Notes under the pieces: generated by a model
Seen by the model: the letters and a program-made list of their open reading frames with translations, nothing else
Databases searched by the model: none
Told to the model about the DNA's origin: nothing
Source: Rheinheimera sp. UJ63
GTDB taxonomy: Bacteria > Pseudomonadota > Gammaproteobacteria > Enterobacterales > Alteromonadaceae
Assembly (NCBI RefSeq): GCF_021568285.1
Contig: NZ_JAKGTQ010000001.1
Coordinates: 1,178,001-1,242,000, forward strand
Reading direction: 5' to 3'
DNA: 64,000 nt
Shown: positions 16,978 through 27,312 of the stretch, piece by piece
Layout: every line of letters starts with the position of its first letter
Position numbering within the stretch: position 1 is the first letter of the stretch
Made by a program: the position numbers and the translations under genes

Positions 16978-17781
16978 TTACCTATTCCATAACTGAAAAG
17001 TGGCATAGCTACGCCAGGGTGCTAGCTGTGCCAAATCAGCTTGGCTAGACTGGCCCGCTAACGCTTTTTTTATCCCCAAATCTGTACCAAGCCAAATATC
17101 CGGCTCAGATAAACCGCGCAATTTTACATATAACACCGTCCAAGGGCCTATGCCTTTTAGCTTTAACCACTGCTCCGGCGTGGCCTCGGGCTGTGCTATC
17201 AATAAATTGGCCAAGGCGCGTAAGGTGTCGCGGCGTGCTTGCGGCACTTTAATCATTGCTAAGTTACTGTTTGCCACTTGGCTTGGGGTAGGAAACACTT
17301 TACGCTGCTCGTCGATAGGTTGGCCAAGCGCATCAAGCAAGCGCTGGCATTGTGTTCTTGCTGCTTGCACGCTGACTTGCTGCCCTAAAATCGCCCGTAC
17401 GCCGGCTTCCCATGCGGACCAAGCACCGGGGATACGAAGCCCAGCAATATAGTGCTTAGCAAACAGTGGGTGCGCTTGTAGCCTAGCATCAATTGCCTGG
17501 CTATCGGCATCTAAATCCAATACCCGGCGCAGCTTTGCCAAAAGCTCAGGTGCGACTGTTGCATCTGGCCAATCAAGTTCTACCCGCAATTGCTGCTCGG
17601 CCAGCGGTATTACCCTAAAGCTGCCATTGATACCATGATAAGAGAAAGTGCGGCCATAGCTGTTATCGGTAACCCACTCCATCCCCGTTAAGGCGCGAAG
17701 CTGCCAAAAACGCAACATGGCCTGCCAGTTGAAAGGCGGCTGATAGCGAAGATGCAAGATATGGCGCTGTGGCGTAGCCAT
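16978..17781 (-). CDS. AlkA-like DNA-3-methyladenine glycosylase II
   Basis: Base-excision repair enzyme removing alkylated purines. The 267-residue protein has an AlkA_N-type domain (about 1-105) and an HhH-GPD domain: the signature GVRAILGQQVSVQAA (about 135-149), the hairpin LKLKGIGPWTVLYVKLRG (about 203-220) and the catalytic aspartate in IWLGTDLGIKKAL. Length fits AlkA (282) without the Ada domain. It ends 4 nt from the convergent Sua5-family gene, leaving no room for a terminator. Upstream is about 200 bp with no gene. Confidence 0.87.
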   Translation of the reverse strand: MATPQRHILHLRYQPPFNWQAMLRFWQLRALTGMEWVTDNSYGRTFSYHGINGSFRVIPLAEQQLRVELDWPDATVAPELLAKLRRVLDLDADSQAIDARLQAHPLFAKHYIAGLRIPGAWSAWEAGVRAILGQQVSVQAARTQCQRLLDALGQPIDEQRKVFPTPSQVANSNLAMIKVPQARRDTLRALANLLIAQPEATPEQWLKLKGIGPWTVLYVKLRGLSEPDIWLGTDLGIKKALAGQSSQADLAQLAPWRSYATFQLWNR

Positions 17782-17988
17782 GAAGTTGTCCTGTTCTTTC
17801 TTTTGGTTATTAGCCGTGGGTAAAATAAACGACGCTTGAAAGAGAATATCTAATGTTATTGCTAAGTGTTACTCCACTTCACTCGTCATTGAATTGCGAG
17901 CTCACCACCATTTTCTGACTAACACATCAGAAGTGACAAGCCATCGCTGTTAACAATCAAACATGAATAGTGGTGTTTAGCTTACTGA

Positions 17989-18717
17989 TTAATGCTTAAA
18001 AAAACCGTTTTGCAAAAAATGAATGGTTTGTTTAGAAACCTCAAAATTATTTCGCATTTGCGAATGCCCTACATCAAAAGTAATAAAATCCGTCATATTG
18101 CCTAATTTAGTTGACTCAACCGATACTAAGCCATCATTTGGCCCCTTAAACTGATTACGTGTTAGTTTGGATGAATGTGTGCCGGCAATCACACCAATAT
18201 TAACCTCTAACTCCTGTAAGTTAATACCTAAACTGTTATTACCTGTCATCAATGCACGGCTAATGTCACCCCCAATATGCATTAACCAAGAGCCATTTAA
18301 ATAATCGGCTAACTCACTGCCCTTGTTTGGCGTACCGATTAATACTACATTGCCCATTTTGATATTTTCCAATTTATGTTTATTGTTTTGAAGGTATGCC
18401 CTAATAACTAAGCCGCCTAGAGAATGCCCAACAAAATGTACCTCAGATGCTTGATGTACACATGCGTCAATTTGTTTGGTTGTTTCAGCTAACACGGCGC
18501 TTACACTTTGACCAATAGTGGCATAGTCTAACAAGCAAACGTTGTATTTAGCATTTCTCAACCGTTGAGCTAATCGCCACATCGCCCAATCACTTCTGCC
18601 AAAGCCATGTGCGATAACAACCAAAGTATCATTTGATGTATTAGTTGTACTGTTTGCACAACTGACGATTGGTGTTAGCACTAGCAAGAGAACAATTGAG
18701 ATAAGTGATTTTGTCAT
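17989..18717 (-). CDS. Lipoprotein alpha/beta hydrolase, lipase-like
   Basis: A 242-residue secreted esterase/lipase-like hydrolase. The signal sequence ends in a lipobox, IVSC (Cys20), so membrane anchoring is expected. The fold is visible from AHGFGRSDWAM (oxyanion loop), VHFVGHSLGGLVIRAYL (nucleophile serine in GHSLGG), NDGLVSVES (acid region) and VGHSQMRN (catalytic histidine). Substrate unknown; the short chain resembles bacterial lipases of the PGAP1/EstA-like type. The gene starts 3 nt after the end of the upstream FISUMP gene, so the two are likely cotranscribed. This block is noticeably AT-richer than the flanking dab and ssb-uvrA regions. Confidence 0.8.
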   Translation of the reverse strand: MTKSLISIVLLLVLTPIVSCANSTTNTSNDTLVVIAHGFGRSDWAMWRLAQRLRNAKYNVCLLDYATIGQSVSAVLAETTKQIDACVHQASEVHFVGHSLGGLVIRAYLQNNKHKLENIKMGNVVLIGTPNKGSELADYLNGSWLMHIGGDISRALMTGNNSLGINLQELEVNIGVIAGTHSSKLTRNQFKGPNDGLVSVESTKLGNMTDFITFDVGHSQMRNNFEVSKQTIHFLQNGFFKH

Positions 18718-18720
18718 TGC

Positions 18721-19440
18721 TTACACTAAATTTTTTACACATCGAACTGAAAACATGAAACGTTTATCTAGCTTTTCTCGCCGGATCTCCCCCTTGTGAG
18801 TGTTCCACCAAGAATAAGCAAGTGTTCTAGCAAATGCTTGTTTTTCCGTTGCACTACTACTTGTCCAAAATTCACTATACATGCCTTTTGTGAGATACCA
18901 GTTTCCAACTTTTACGCCAGCAGGTCTGGCAAAAAAATGATGCTTATTGACCTTTGATTGGTCGAAGCGTTTAAAAAACGTATTGGGTTGCTCTGCTTTT
19001 AAGGTAATTGCAATATCATTGTTGCCTCGCCAGCCCTCACTATTTAAAGCAAACTCAGGAATACCTATTGTTTGCTCAAGTGTTTTCCAGTCATCATCTG
19101 ATGCAATTCGCCATCCTGCTGGACAGAGCTTTCTTTCATCGACAACGTCATACCAGCTATACAGTCTGCCATACAGAAGTAGATTTTTTTCATCATCATC
19201 AGGTATGAACCCAGTGGTCACAGCTGAACCATCCTGAAACGTTGTCACACGCAAATTTTCTGACATCCAAATCTGATCGCCTATTTTCACCGTGTTATAG
19301 CTGTTTTCATCGTGATCTAACACAGATCCCGCTGCACTCGTAAAGTTATTCTCGTACTGACTCGCGGATAAGGTTATCGGCGTTAACATAAGACTCCCCA
19401 TCAAAAAAAATGATATCTTTAAGCTTTTTCGATTCAACAT
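18721..19440 (-). CDS. Exported FISUMP-domain protein (Fibrobacter succinogenes major paralogous domain)
   Basis: A 239-residue exported protein of unknown function. A signal peptide (about 1-26, TLSAS|QY) precedes a FISUMP domain recognisable from YNTVKIGDQIWMSENLRV, YGRLYSWYDVVDERKLCPAGWRIASDDDW and the closing FSVRCV. The domain is abundant in Bacteroidetes and Fibrobacter surface lipoproteins and occurs sporadically in gammaproteobacteria, so gain by transfer is plausible. It is followed after 3 nt by the lipase-like lipoprotein gene, suggesting a secreted pair. The start at 19440 gives a complete signal peptide. Confidence 0.8.
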   Translation of the reverse strand: MLNRKSLKISFFLMGSLMLTPITLSASQYENNFTSAAGSVLDHDENSYNTVKIGDQIWMSENLRVTTFQDGSAVTTGFIPDDDEKNLLLYGRLYSWYDVVDERKLCPAGWRIASDDDWKTLEQTIGIPEFALNSEGWRGNNDIAITLKAEQPNTFFKRFDQSKVNKHHFFARPAGVKVGNWYLTKGMYSEFWTSSSATEKQAFARTLAYSWWNTHKGEIRREKLDKRFMFSVRCVKNLV

Positions 19441-19460
19441 GGCTTTCTTTACTTATGCTG

Positions 19461-20411
19461 TTAAAACTGCCAACGAAAAGAAGTTTCTTTTTCAGACAGA
19501 TCCCATAATTGAGTTAATGTATCTTTGTTTAATACAAACGACTCAAGCTGGCACTCACCAACAGGCCCACCAAAATTCAACCATCCTGTTGGTCCATAAT
19601 AAGCTAGCTCTTTCAGGTTATCTTCAACTGCACACATCACTTCAGGATAGGCACCTTTTTCAGCGCTCTGAGCAAGCCCAACCTTTACCATCAATACCCA
19701 CGATAAACGTGTTATTAAATTTGCACTTTCTCTTATAAGAGATGTGTTTGATGCACCTGGATGACAAACGTAAACCTTCACGTTTCTTCCTGACGTTTTT
19801 ATTCTTGTTTGTAACTCATAAGCGAACATCATTTGTGCTAATTTGCTTTGGCTGTAAACTTTGTTTGGATGATAGTTTTTGTCCCAATTCATATCATTAA
19901 ACTGAATGGTTCTTAGCCCCATTTTATGACCTTCACTAGAAACAACGACAATACGGCCTTGTGATTCCTCAATTCGATCAAACAGTAAGCCGCATAATAG
20001 AAAATGGCCATAGTGGTTAACACCTAACTGACTTTCAAAACCATCTACCGTGAGTTGTTGCTTTGCAATTTGTGCGATAGCAGCATTGCAAATTAAAGCC
20101 GTAATTTGAGGCACATTTTTCAGTACCTCTGCTGCCGCTTCACGAACGGAAGCAAGACTAGAAAGATCCATTACGATATGACGTACTGCAGCAGTAATGC
20201 CAAATTCATTTTTTAGTTCAGTCATCGCGGCTTCGGATTTTTCAAGGTTGCGATTCAGCATTACAACCGAAGCCCCCTTTGAAAGCAAAATACGTGTAGC
20301 TTGAAATCCTGCACCCGTGTTAGCGCCTGTAATCACATAGGTTTTACCGTCAAGAGAACCTATCTGGGCTGGAGTCCAGCCAGTTGAACCAAATTGAGTT
20401 GAAGTTATCAT
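19461..20411 (-). CDS. Short-chain dehydrogenase/reductase (protochlorophyllide-reductase/retinol-DH-like)
   Basis: A 316-residue NAD(P)-dependent oxidoreductase. The Rossmann glycine motif is TGANTGAG (about 30-37), with NRN at the end of beta-2 suggesting NADP(H), NAAI in strand 4, a serine in VVVSSEG, and the catalytic YSQSK. The WTPAQIGSLDGKTYVITGANTG opening is typical of this SDR subgroup. Substrate is unknown. It is divergent from an AraC-type regulator with 170 bp between starts, a common arrangement for regulated SDR genes. AAGG lies upstream of the ATG. Confidence 0.87.
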   Translation of the reverse strand: MITSTQFGSTGWTPAQIGSLDGKTYVITGANTGAGFQATRILLSKGASVVMLNRNLEKSEAAMTELKNEFGITAAVRHIVMDLSSLASVREAAAEVLKNVPQITALICNAAIAQIAKQQLTVDGFESQLGVNHYGHFLLCGLLFDRIEESQGRIVVVSSEGHKMGLRTIQFNDMNWDKNYHPNKVYSQSKLAQMMFAYELQTRIKTSGRNVKVYVCHPGASNTSLIRESANLITRLSWVLMVKVGLAQSAEKGAYPEVMCAVEDNLKELAYYGPTGWLNFGGPVGECQLESFVLNKDTLTQLWDLSEKETSFRWQF

Positions 20412-20581
20412 AATGACCTTTGAGAGAAAGCTTACTTTTCAAATAATGCGCACTATAAAGTTATTGATTGCTATCTAATAGGCGATTTAATCTCTAAAAC
20501 ATGCCTATTTGTATCAAAGTTTTGATTTTGGGCTGCCGACTGCTACGATGAAATCTGTCGAACTGAATACAAATAATTTAG

Positions 20582-21463
20582 ATGAGTAAAGAATTAATAG
20601 AGCATTTCATTAATACCAAAGTTAGCGCTAGTGACATGGTTGAAACTGGTATCAAAGGTGTCAAAATTTTTAAAATAACACAACCTGTTCAATGCGCACC
20701 TGCAGTATATGAGCCGTCTGTAACAGCTATAGTCAGCGGCCAAAAAGAAGCGATTTGGAATGGTGCTAAATACTTTTTCGACAGCCATAAATACATTTGT
20801 TGCACAATGTCGATGCCGATTGAGACGGGCACGCCTGAAGCCTCGCCTGAACAACCTTTAGTAGGTGTTTATATTTCAATAGATAGCCAGTTGATGACTG
20901 AACTTGTATTAGAAATACAAAGTGTTAATAACGGAATGAGGAGAAATAAGGGTGAGCTTCACCCCAAAGGGTTGTTAACCGCGAAATGGGATAATGATTT
21001 TACCGAGGCCCTTAATAGACTTTTATTGTTAGCTGGCAATCCTGCAGATTTAGCCATTCTGAGTAAGAGTAGATTACGTGAACTTTATTACACCATGTTA
21101 AAAGGTGAAGCTGGTTTTGCTTTGCGACGGTCATATGGCGTAGACAATGAAATAGCGCGCTCAATTGAATATTTATCTTCTAATCTAAGTAAGGCCATTA
21201 CTATAGATGATATGGCTGACTATATCGGGATGAGCCGTGCTGTACTTCATCGAAAGTTCAAACAAGCAACCAATTTGTCACCAATACAATTTGTGAAATC
21301 AATGCGCCTTAACCATGCCGCAATGAAAATTTCAGCAGGTATAAATGTGAATATCGCGGCAATGGAAGTCGGTTATGTAAGTTCTTCTCAATTTAGCCGA
21401 GAATTCAAAAGAATGTTCGGAGCGTCGCCAAAGCATTGGATGAAAGGCAATACAGTAGGTTAA
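20582..21463 (+). CDS. AraC-family transcriptional regulator with AraC_N domain
   Basis: A 293-residue regulator. Residues about 20-170 form the AraC_N (PF06719-type) effector domain, and the C-terminal 100 residues hold two HTH motifs: IDDMADYIGMSRAVLHRKFK and the conserved closing VGYVSSSQFSREFKRMFGASP. This subgroup typically controls an adjacent divergent SDR or alcohol/aldehyde oxidoreductase, so the SDR at 19461-20411 is the expected target. The Shine-Dalgarno is poor (AATTTAG before ATG). It is followed by a bidirectional terminator shared with ssb. Confidence 0.88.
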   Translation: MSKELIEHFINTKVSASDMVETGIKGVKIFKITQPVQCAPAVYEPSVTAIVSGQKEAIWNGAKYFFDSHKYICCTMSMPIETGTPEASPEQPLVGVYISIDSQLMTELVLEIQSVNNGMRRNKGELHPKGLLTAKWDNDFTEALNRLLLLAGNPADLAILSKSRLRELYYTMLKGEAGFALRRSYGVDNEIARSIEYLSSNLSKAITIDDMADYIGMSRAVLHRKFKQATNLSPIQFVKSMRLNHAAMKISAGINVNIAAMEVGYVSSSQFSREFKRMFGASPKHWMKGNTVG

Positions 21464-21587
21464 GAAGTAAAAGATGCGCAGCTAATCTTATTATCTGCAT
21501 TGCGTGCAACACTATTATTCGTCAGGTGTTCAAACCCTCCCCCTTTTAAGTCTTTTTAGTTGCATTATTACCTTATCTTAATAAAGC

Positions 21588-21613
21588 AAAAACCCCGACA
21601 GTGCGGGGTTTTT
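21588..21613. terminator. Bidirectional intrinsic terminator between the AraC gene and ssb
   Basis: AAAAACCCCG and CGGGGTTTTT form a perfect 10-bp stem around a 6-nt loop, with A and T tracts on either side, placed between two convergent genes. Confidence 0.9.
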
Positions 21614-21632
21614 AACGGATAAGCTACCTGAG

Positions 21633-22241
21633 TCAGAACGGAATATCGTCATCAAAATCGATTGGCGGTTCCATTGGTGCAGCCTGCTGATTGGGTCTGG
21701 GTGCTTGATAATTACCACCGCCCTGCTGAGGAGCTTGTGCAGGTTTTTGATAACCGCCACCGCCTTGCGCTGGTTGCTGATAGTTACTGCCACCTTGCTG
21801 TGGCGCTTGCTGGTAATTATTATTACCGCCGCCTTGTTGGCCGCGAGGCTGGTAACCGCCTTGCTGACCGCCACCCATACCGCCAGCTTGTTGCTGACCT
21901 TCACCACGGCCATCCAACATTTGCAGCTCGTTTGCCACGATCTCCGTAGTGTAACGCTCTACGCCGTCTTTGTCGGTCCATTTACGGGTTTTAAGCTTAC
22001 CCTCAATGTACACTTTTGAGCCTTTACGCAGATATTCACCGGCAATTTCAGCTAAACGCTGATAAATCACAATACGGTGCCATTCGGTTTGTTCTTTGCG
22101 CTCATTGGTCGCTTTGTCGGTCCAGCTTTCTGACGTTGCGATAGTCATATTCGCAACAGCACCGCCTTGCGGCATGTAACGCACTTCAGGATCAGCACCT
22201 AAGTTACCGATTAAAATGACTTTATTAATTCCACGCGCCAT
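21633..22241 (-). CDS. ssb: Single-stranded DNA-binding protein
   Basis: Binds single-stranded DNA in replication, recombination and repair. The 202-residue product has the OB fold ([55 protein letters not shown]), a long Gly/Gln-rich linker (about 115-185), and the acidic partner-binding tip DFDDDIPF. Start is the ATG at 22241 with AGGAGAG upstream; a longer frame to 22283 adds residues absent from other SSBs and runs into the yajR 3' end. SSB lies near uvrA as in many gammaproteobacteria, here with yajR between them. Confidence 0.97.
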   Translation of the reverse strand: MARGINKVILIGNLGADPEVRYMPQGGAVANMTIATSESWTDKATNERKEQTEWHRIVIYQRLAEIAGEYLRKGSKVYIEGKLKTRKWTDKDGVERYTTEIVANELQMLDGRGEGQQQAGGMGGGQQGGYQPRGQQGGGNNNYQQAPQQGGSNYQQPAQGGGGYQKPAQAPQQGGGNYQAPRPNQQAAPMEPPIDFDDDIPF

Positions 22242-22263
22242 GCGTATCTCTCCTGCAAAAATG

Positions 22264-23628
22264 TTACTGGTTGCCTGTGGCAACCAAAGACTGAGCTTGC
22301 GCTAAATCGAACTGCTGCGAGCTAACTTTCAGATAGCAACGTTGATCTGCTAACAATATCGTGACCTCTTGAACTCCCACCAACGCGGCCAGCTTGCTGG
22401 CCAACTGATTGGCTTGCTGCTCAGTCGTTACCGAAACCGGTAACGATAAGCGCTGAGAACGCGCAGGCACCTGCATGGTGCTGGCAATTGCCAGCCATAC
22501 TAAACCAATCAAGGCTAAACCTGCAAACACTGCACTAAAACCAAATTGCTGTGCCAAGGTGCCGCCTAATAAGCCACCGAAAAAGGCGCCCAAAAATTGA
22601 CTACTGGAATAAATGCCCATGGCGCTACCGCGTTGTCCTGCTGGCGCAACGCGCGACACCATGGCGGGCAAACTGGCTTCTAAATAGTTAAAACCAATAA
22701 AGAAGACCAACAATGCCAAAACAAAACCCCAGAGGGTAGCCGCTTGCCAGCTAATTAACATTGCTATAACCAATAATAGAACATTAATTAAAAAATAGCG
22801 TTTTTCTTGCTGCCGACGCATCGCAATAATCATCATCGGCACCATAAACACAAACGATAACAACAGCACCGGTAAATAGACCTGCCAATGCTGCTCTGCC
22901 GCTAACTGCTGCTTAAGTAATAACGGCGGCAAAGCGACAAACATAGCGGTTAACATCAGGTGCAATAGCATTACACCAACATCTAAACGCAACAACTGAC
23001 CATGCGCCAACATACTGGCTAAGCTTTGTGGTAACGCTATGGTTTCAGCACCAGCCGAACGGCTCACACTGTGTGGTACTAAAAAAGCCACAATCAGCAT
23101 CGCCGCACACGCTAACACGGCGGTAAACCAAAATACGCCGCTAAGCCCTGCCCAACGCGCTAAAATTGGCCCCAGCACCATCGCCAGCGCAAAGGATAAA
23201 CCAATACTGCCACCAATAATCGCCATGACTTTAGGGCGCTGTTCTTCTCGGGTTAAATCCGCGGCTAAAGCCAACACGGCACCCGCAATAGCACCGGCGC
23301 CTTGCAGTACACGCCCAAGTGTTACCATATACACTGACTCAGCCATCGCGGCGACTACCGAGCCAAGCACAAATAATGACAGCCCCAACAACATCACTTT
23401 ATGCCGGCCAATTCTATCCGATAACCAACCAAAAGGAATTTGTAAAATCGCCTGCGTGAGACCATAAGCGCCAATCGCTAAACCAATCCACAAGGGTGAA
23501 AAGCCAACCAGCTCTTGACCATACAGGGCGAATACCGGTAATAGCATAAAGAGCCCGAGCATGCGGGTAGAAAAAACTAAAGCCAGTGCGATGGCCGCGC
23601 GTTTTTCAAGAGAATTTAGTTGATGCAT
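22264..23628 (-). CDS. yajR: MFS transporter YajR with C-terminal YAM domain
   Basis: Proton-driven major facilitator of unknown substrate in the inner membrane. The 454-residue protein has 12 predicted helices, the MFS A motif as [16 protein letters not shown], and a C-terminal soluble ferredoxin-like extension (about 385-454, [20 protein letters not shown]...) matching the YAM domain of E. coli YajR (454 aa). The stop is 22 nt from the ssb start; both read the same way, so ssb may be partly transcribed from yajR. Confidence 0.88.
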   Translation of the reverse strand: MHQLNSLEKRAAIALALVFSTRMLGLFMLLPVFALYGQELVGFSPLWIGLAIGAYGLTQAILQIPFGWLSDRIGRHKVMLLGLSLFVLGSVVAAMAESVYMVTLGRVLQGAGAIAGAVLALAADLTREEQRPKVMAIIGGSIGLSFALAMVLGPILARWAGLSGVFWFTAVLACAAMLIVAFLVPHSVSRSAGAETIALPQSLASMLAHGQLLRLDVGVMLLHLMLTAMFVALPPLLLKQQLAAEQHWQVYLPVLLLSFVFMVPMMIIAMRRQQEKRYFLINVLLLVIAMLISWQAATLWGFVLALLVFFIGFNYLEASLPAMVSRVAPAGQRGSAMGIYSSSQFLGAFFGGLLGGTLAQQFGFSAVFAGLALIGLVWLAIASTMQVPARSQRLSLPVSVTTEQQANQLASKLAALVGVQEVTILLADQRCYLKVSSQQFDLAQAQSLVATGNQ

Positions 23629-23944
23629 TCTGCCAGAGCGTTGCTAGATATTAGATTTCACGAAGGCCGCAGTTTAGCATAAAAAAGCTGAGCGGGCGGT
23701 ATAACTAACGACCGGTTGTCTTAACCAAGCGTTGTTACCCTGCATCAACTTAACTGGCCATATCACGCGCCACACGGCATGCCAGTAAGCCAACGGAAAA
23801 ATCACGGTTTACAGATAAATTTTGGCGTTTTAAGCCAAACCCCACTTCAATACGTAAGTAAGCGCTTTATGGGTGTTTTACCTTGCTAAAATAGCTTGAG
23901 CAGGGGCAATTCTAGCTCGATACTGGCTATTAACCCTGCCATTA

Positions 23945-23960
23945 GTGTATATTTGTACAG
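23945..23960. promoter_or_regulatory. Candidate LexA (SOS) box upstream of uvrA
   Basis: GTGT-ATATTTGT-ACAG has the 4-8-4 layout and AT-rich core of the CTGT-N8-ACAG box, differing only at the first base, and ends 33 nt before the uvrA ATG. uvrA is an SOS gene in gammaproteobacteria. The rest of the 365-bp gap 23629-23993 between yajR and uvrA shows no gene. Confidence 0.7.
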
Positions 23961-23993
23961 CAAACAGCACGCCAACCACCACTGGAAGCCTGA

Positions 23994-26819
23994 ATGGACA
24001 AAATTGATATCCGGGGTGCCCGCACCCACAACTTAAAAAACATTTCGCTGCAAATTCCCCGAGATAAACTAGTGGTGATTACCGGCCTATCAGGTTCGGG
24101 CAAGTCGTCACTGGCATTTGATACCTTGTATGCAGAAGGCCAGCGCCGTTATGTCGAGTCGCTGTCGGCCTATGCCCGGCAATTTTTAAGCTTGATGGAA
24201 AAGCCCGATGTCGATCATATCGAAGGTTTGTCTCCAGCTATTTCGATAGAGCAAAAATCGACCTCGCATAACCCGCGTTCTACCGTGGGCACCATTACCG
24301 AAATTTACGATTACCTGCGCTTACTGTTTGCCCGAGTTGGCGAACCGCGTTGCCCCGAGCATGATTTACCGCTGGCCGCACAAACCATCAGTGAAATGGT
24401 CGATAAAGTGGCCGAGTTCCCTGAAGGCACCAAGCTAATGGTGCTAGCGCCGGTGGTACAAGAGCGCAAAGGCGAACACGTAAAAACCTTAGAAGGCTTA
24501 GCCGCCCAAGGCTATATACGCGCCCGTATTGATGGCGAAATTTGTGATTTATCCGATCCGCCAAAACTCGATTTACAGAAAAAGCACACCATTGAAGTGG
24601 TGATCGACCGCATTAAAGTACGTGACGACATTAAAGTGCGTTTAGCCGAATCCTTTGAAACTGCCTTGCAGTTATCTGGTGGCGTCGCCAAAGTGGCGTT
24701 AATGGATGATAGTACTGCCCCCGAACTGGTGTTCTCGGCCAATTATGCCTGCCCAACCTGTGGCTATTCGATGGCCGAGCTAGAGCCGCGTTTATTTTCG
24801 TTTAACAACCCGGCGGGTGCTTGCCCCAGCTGTGATGGCTTAGGCGTAAAACAGTTTTTCGATCCGAAAAAAGTCATCGTCAGTGACGAGTTAAGCCTGG
24901 CCGGTGGCGCCATTCGCGGTTGGGATAAACGCAACTTCTATTATTTCCAAATGCTCAAAGCGCTGGCCGATCATTATGGTTTTCAGCTCGATGTGCCCTT
25001 TAGTACCCTGAGTAAAAAGCATCAAGAAGCCATTTTACAAGGCAGCGGCGCGACCATTGTTGACTTTAAATACTTAAATGATCGCGGTGATATTGTGCAG
25101 CGCAGTCATCCGTTTGAAGGCATTTTGCCGAATATGGAACGGCGTTACCGCGAAACTGAGTCTAATTCAGTTCGCGAAGAACTGAGTAAATACCTCGCCA
25201 CCCAACCTTGCCCGAGTTGCCACGGCACCCGCTTACGCACCGAAGCGCGGCATGTGTTTATTGGCCAAACCAATTTACCGCAAGTGGTGGAGCTGTCGAT
25301 TGGTGATTGCTTAAGCTTTTTCCAACAGCTGAGCTTGCTGGGGCAAAAAGCCAAAATCGCCGAAAAAGTGTTAAAAGAAATTCAAGACCGCTTAAGCTTT
25401 TTGGTCAACGTCGGCTTAAATTATCTTAATTTGTCACGCAGTGCCGAAACCCTCTCGGGCGGTGAAGCACAGCGTATTCGCTTGGCCAGCCAAATTGGCG
25501 CGGGCTTAGTGGGGGTGATGTATGTGTTGGACGAACCATCAATTGGCTTACATCAACGCGATAACGATCGCTTATTAGGTACGCTGACCCACCTGCGCGA
25601 TTTAGGCAATACGGTAATTGTGGTTGAACACGATGAAGATGCTGTGCGCATGGCCGACCATATTATTGATATTGGCCCGGGCGCAGGCGTGCATGGCGGT
25701 TACATCGTGGCGCAAGGTAGCTTGGAGCAAGTGATGGCCGAGCCGGAGTCTCTCACTGGGCAATATATGGCTGGCACGCGCAAAATTGCCGTACCAGAGA
25801 AGCGCACAGCATTAACCGATAAATGGTTAGAAGTGACCGGCGCTAGCGGTAATAACCTGAAAAACGTTGATTTAGCGATCCCGTTTGGTGTGATGACCTG
25901 TATTACCGGCGTATCGGGTTCAGGTAAGTCTACCCTGATTAACGACACGCTGTTTCGCGTTGCGCATCGTGTGCTGAATAAAGGCGAAGGCGCCGATCCG
26001 GCACCGCACAAAGACATTAAAGGCTTAGATCATTTCGATAAAGTGATCGATATCGATCAAAGCCCGATTGGTCGCACCCCGCGCTCGAATGCTGCCACCT
26101 ACACCGGTATTTTTACGGCGGTACGTGAGTTATTCGCCGGCACCCAAGAAGCCCGCTCACGCGGTTATCAGGTGGGGCGCTTTAGTTTTAACGTGAAGGG
26201 CGGCCGCTGTGAAGCCTGCCAAGGCGATGGCTTAATAAAAGTGGAAATGCACTTTTTACCTGACGTGTACGTGCCGTGCGATGTCTGTAAAAGCAAACGC
26301 TATAACCGCGAAACGCTAGAGATTAAATACAAAGGCAAGAACATTCACGAAGTGCTGGATATGACGGTCGAAGACGCCCTGGCGTTTTTTGAAGCAATAC
26401 CGGCAGTAAACCGTAAACTGCAAACCCTGAAAGATGTAGGGCTTACTTACATTAAACTCGGCCAATCTGCGACCACCTTATCGGGCGGCGAAGCACAGCG
26501 GGTAAAACTGGCACGCGAACTGAGCAAACGTGACACTGGCAAAACCCTGTATATTTTGGATGAACCGACTACCGGCTTACATTTTTATGATATTCAGCAA
26601 CTGCTAAACGTATTGCATCGCCTGCGCGATCACGGCAATACCATAGTGGTGATTGAACACAACTTAGATGTGATTAAAACCGCCGACTGGATTGTCGATC
26701 TCGGCCCAGAGGGCGGTAACGGCGGCGGCGAAATTTTAGTTGCCGGCACACCCGAGCAAGTTGCCGCGTGCGAAAAATCCTACACTGGGCAGTATTTAAA
26801 GCCGTTGTTAAACAAGTAA
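23994..26819 (+). CDS. uvrA: Excinuclease ABC subunit A
   Basis: Damage-recognition ATPase of nucleotide-excision repair. The 941-residue protein shows two ABC cassettes: Walker [10 protein letters not shown] (about 31-39) with [16 protein letters not shown], and GVSGSGKST (about 640) with [15 protein letters not shown]. Zinc-finger cysteine pairs are present ([35 protein letters not shown]), plus the opening [16 protein letters not shown]. Length equals E. coli UvrA (940). It is monocistronic with a LexA-like box upstream. Nothing unusual in sequence. Confidence 0.98.
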   Translation: MDKIDIRGARTHNLKNISLQIPRDKLVVITGLSGSGKSSLAFDTLYAEGQRRYVESLSAYARQFLSLMEKPDVDHIEGLSPAISIEQKSTSHNPRSTVGTITEIYDYLRLLFARVGEPRCPEHDLPLAAQTISEMVDKVAEFPEGTKLMVLAPVVQERKGEHVKTLEGLAAQGYIRARIDGEICDLSDPPKLDLQKKHTIEVVIDRIKVRDDIKVRLAESFETALQLSGGVAKVALMDDSTAPELVFSANYACPTCGYSMAELEPRLFSFNNPAGACPSCDGLGVKQFFDPKKVIVSDELSLAGGAIRGWDKRNFYYFQMLKALADHYGFQLDVPFSTLSKKHQEAILQGSGATIVDFKYLNDRGDIVQRSHPFEGILPNMERRYRETESNSVREELSKYLATQPCPSCHGTRLRTEARHVFIGQTNLPQVVELSIGDCLSFFQQLSLLGQKAKIAEKVLKEIQDRLSFLVNVGLNYLNLSRSAETLSGGEAQRIRLASQIGAGLVGVMYVLDEPSIGLHQRDNDRLLGTLTHLRDLGNTVIVVEHDEDAVRMADHIIDIGPGAGVHGGYIVAQGSLEQVMAEPESLTGQYMAGTRKIAVPEKRTALTDKWLEVTGASGNNLKNVDLAIPFGVMTCITGVSGSGKSTLINDTLFRVAHRVLNKGEGADPAPHKDIKGLDHFDKVIDIDQSPIGRTPRSNAATYTGIFTAVRELFAGTQEARSRGYQVGRFSFNVKGGRCEACQGDGLIKVEMHFLPDVYVPCDVCKSKRYNRETLEIKYKGKNIHEVLDMTVEDALAFFEAIPAVNRKLQTLKDVGLTYIKLGQSATTLSGGEAQRVKLARELSKRDTGKTLYILDEPTTGLHFYDIQQLLNVLHRLRDHGNTIVVIEHNLDVIKTADWIVDLGPEGGNGGGEILVAGTPEQVAACEKSYTGQYLKPLLNK

Positions 26820-26825
26820 TAATAA

Positions 26826-26851
26826 GGCGCTGGCTTATTACAGCCAGCGCC
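26826..26851. other. Perfect 10-bp hairpin at the uvrA / methyltransferase convergence
   Basis: GGCGCTGGCT and AGCCAGCGCC pair perfectly around a 6-nt loop, 6 nt after the uvrA stop, and the loop contains the stop codon of the opposite gene. No T tract follows on either strand, so it may slow rather than end transcription. Confidence 0.5.
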
Positions 26852-27299
26852 GCACCTGCGTTAAATAAGCCTGATAGTCAGCGCCAAACTTCTGCTGTAA
26901 ATGGCGCTCTTCCGGCATTATTTGAAACCGATTCATATACAGCACAAACACTGGCAATAACAGCAACGCCAACGCGCTTTGTAAATAACAGCCCCATGCC
27001 ATTAGCAGCAGTAAAAACCCCAGATACATAGGGTTACGGCTATAACGATAGATACCCCGAATGACCAAACTAGAGCTTTGCTGCGGTACGCGCGGGTCTA
27101 CCGTAGTGTTTGCCCGTCGAAATGCCAGTACGCCAGCTAGTGCTACCGCCATACCGACAATCGCGAGAATGCCGGCTAAAAAAACCCGCCAACTAAGTGG
27201 CAGCGCCACAGACGGTAAATGCTGTGCTAGCAGCCACATGGCTAAAGCAAATAGCACCACCAACAGCAGCGGCGGAATTTTAAGTTCGAGTGTCTGCAA
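26838..27299 (-). CDS. Isoprenylcysteine/phospholipid methyltransferase family membrane protein
   Basis: A 153-residue membrane protein of the ICMT/PEMT-like methyltransferase family (PF04191/PF04140 type). About four membrane helices are visible, and the C-terminal signature is clear: RGIYRYSRNPMYLG (SAM-binding region), then a hydrophobic helix and PEERHLQQKFGADYQAYLTQVRRWL. Methyl acceptor unknown; many bacterial members are annotated only as methyltransferases. Convergent with uvrA, with a hairpin at the junction. Confidence 0.82.
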   Translation of the reverse strand: MQTLELKIPPLLLVVLFALAMWLLAQHLPSVALPLSWRVFLAGILAIVGMAVALAGVLAFRRANTTVDPRVPQQSSSLVIRGIYRYSRNPMYLGFLLLLMAWGCYLQSALALLLLPVFVLYMNRFQIMPEERHLQQKFGADYQAYLTQVRRWL

Positions 27300-27312
27300 A
27301 GAATCATCCTTT

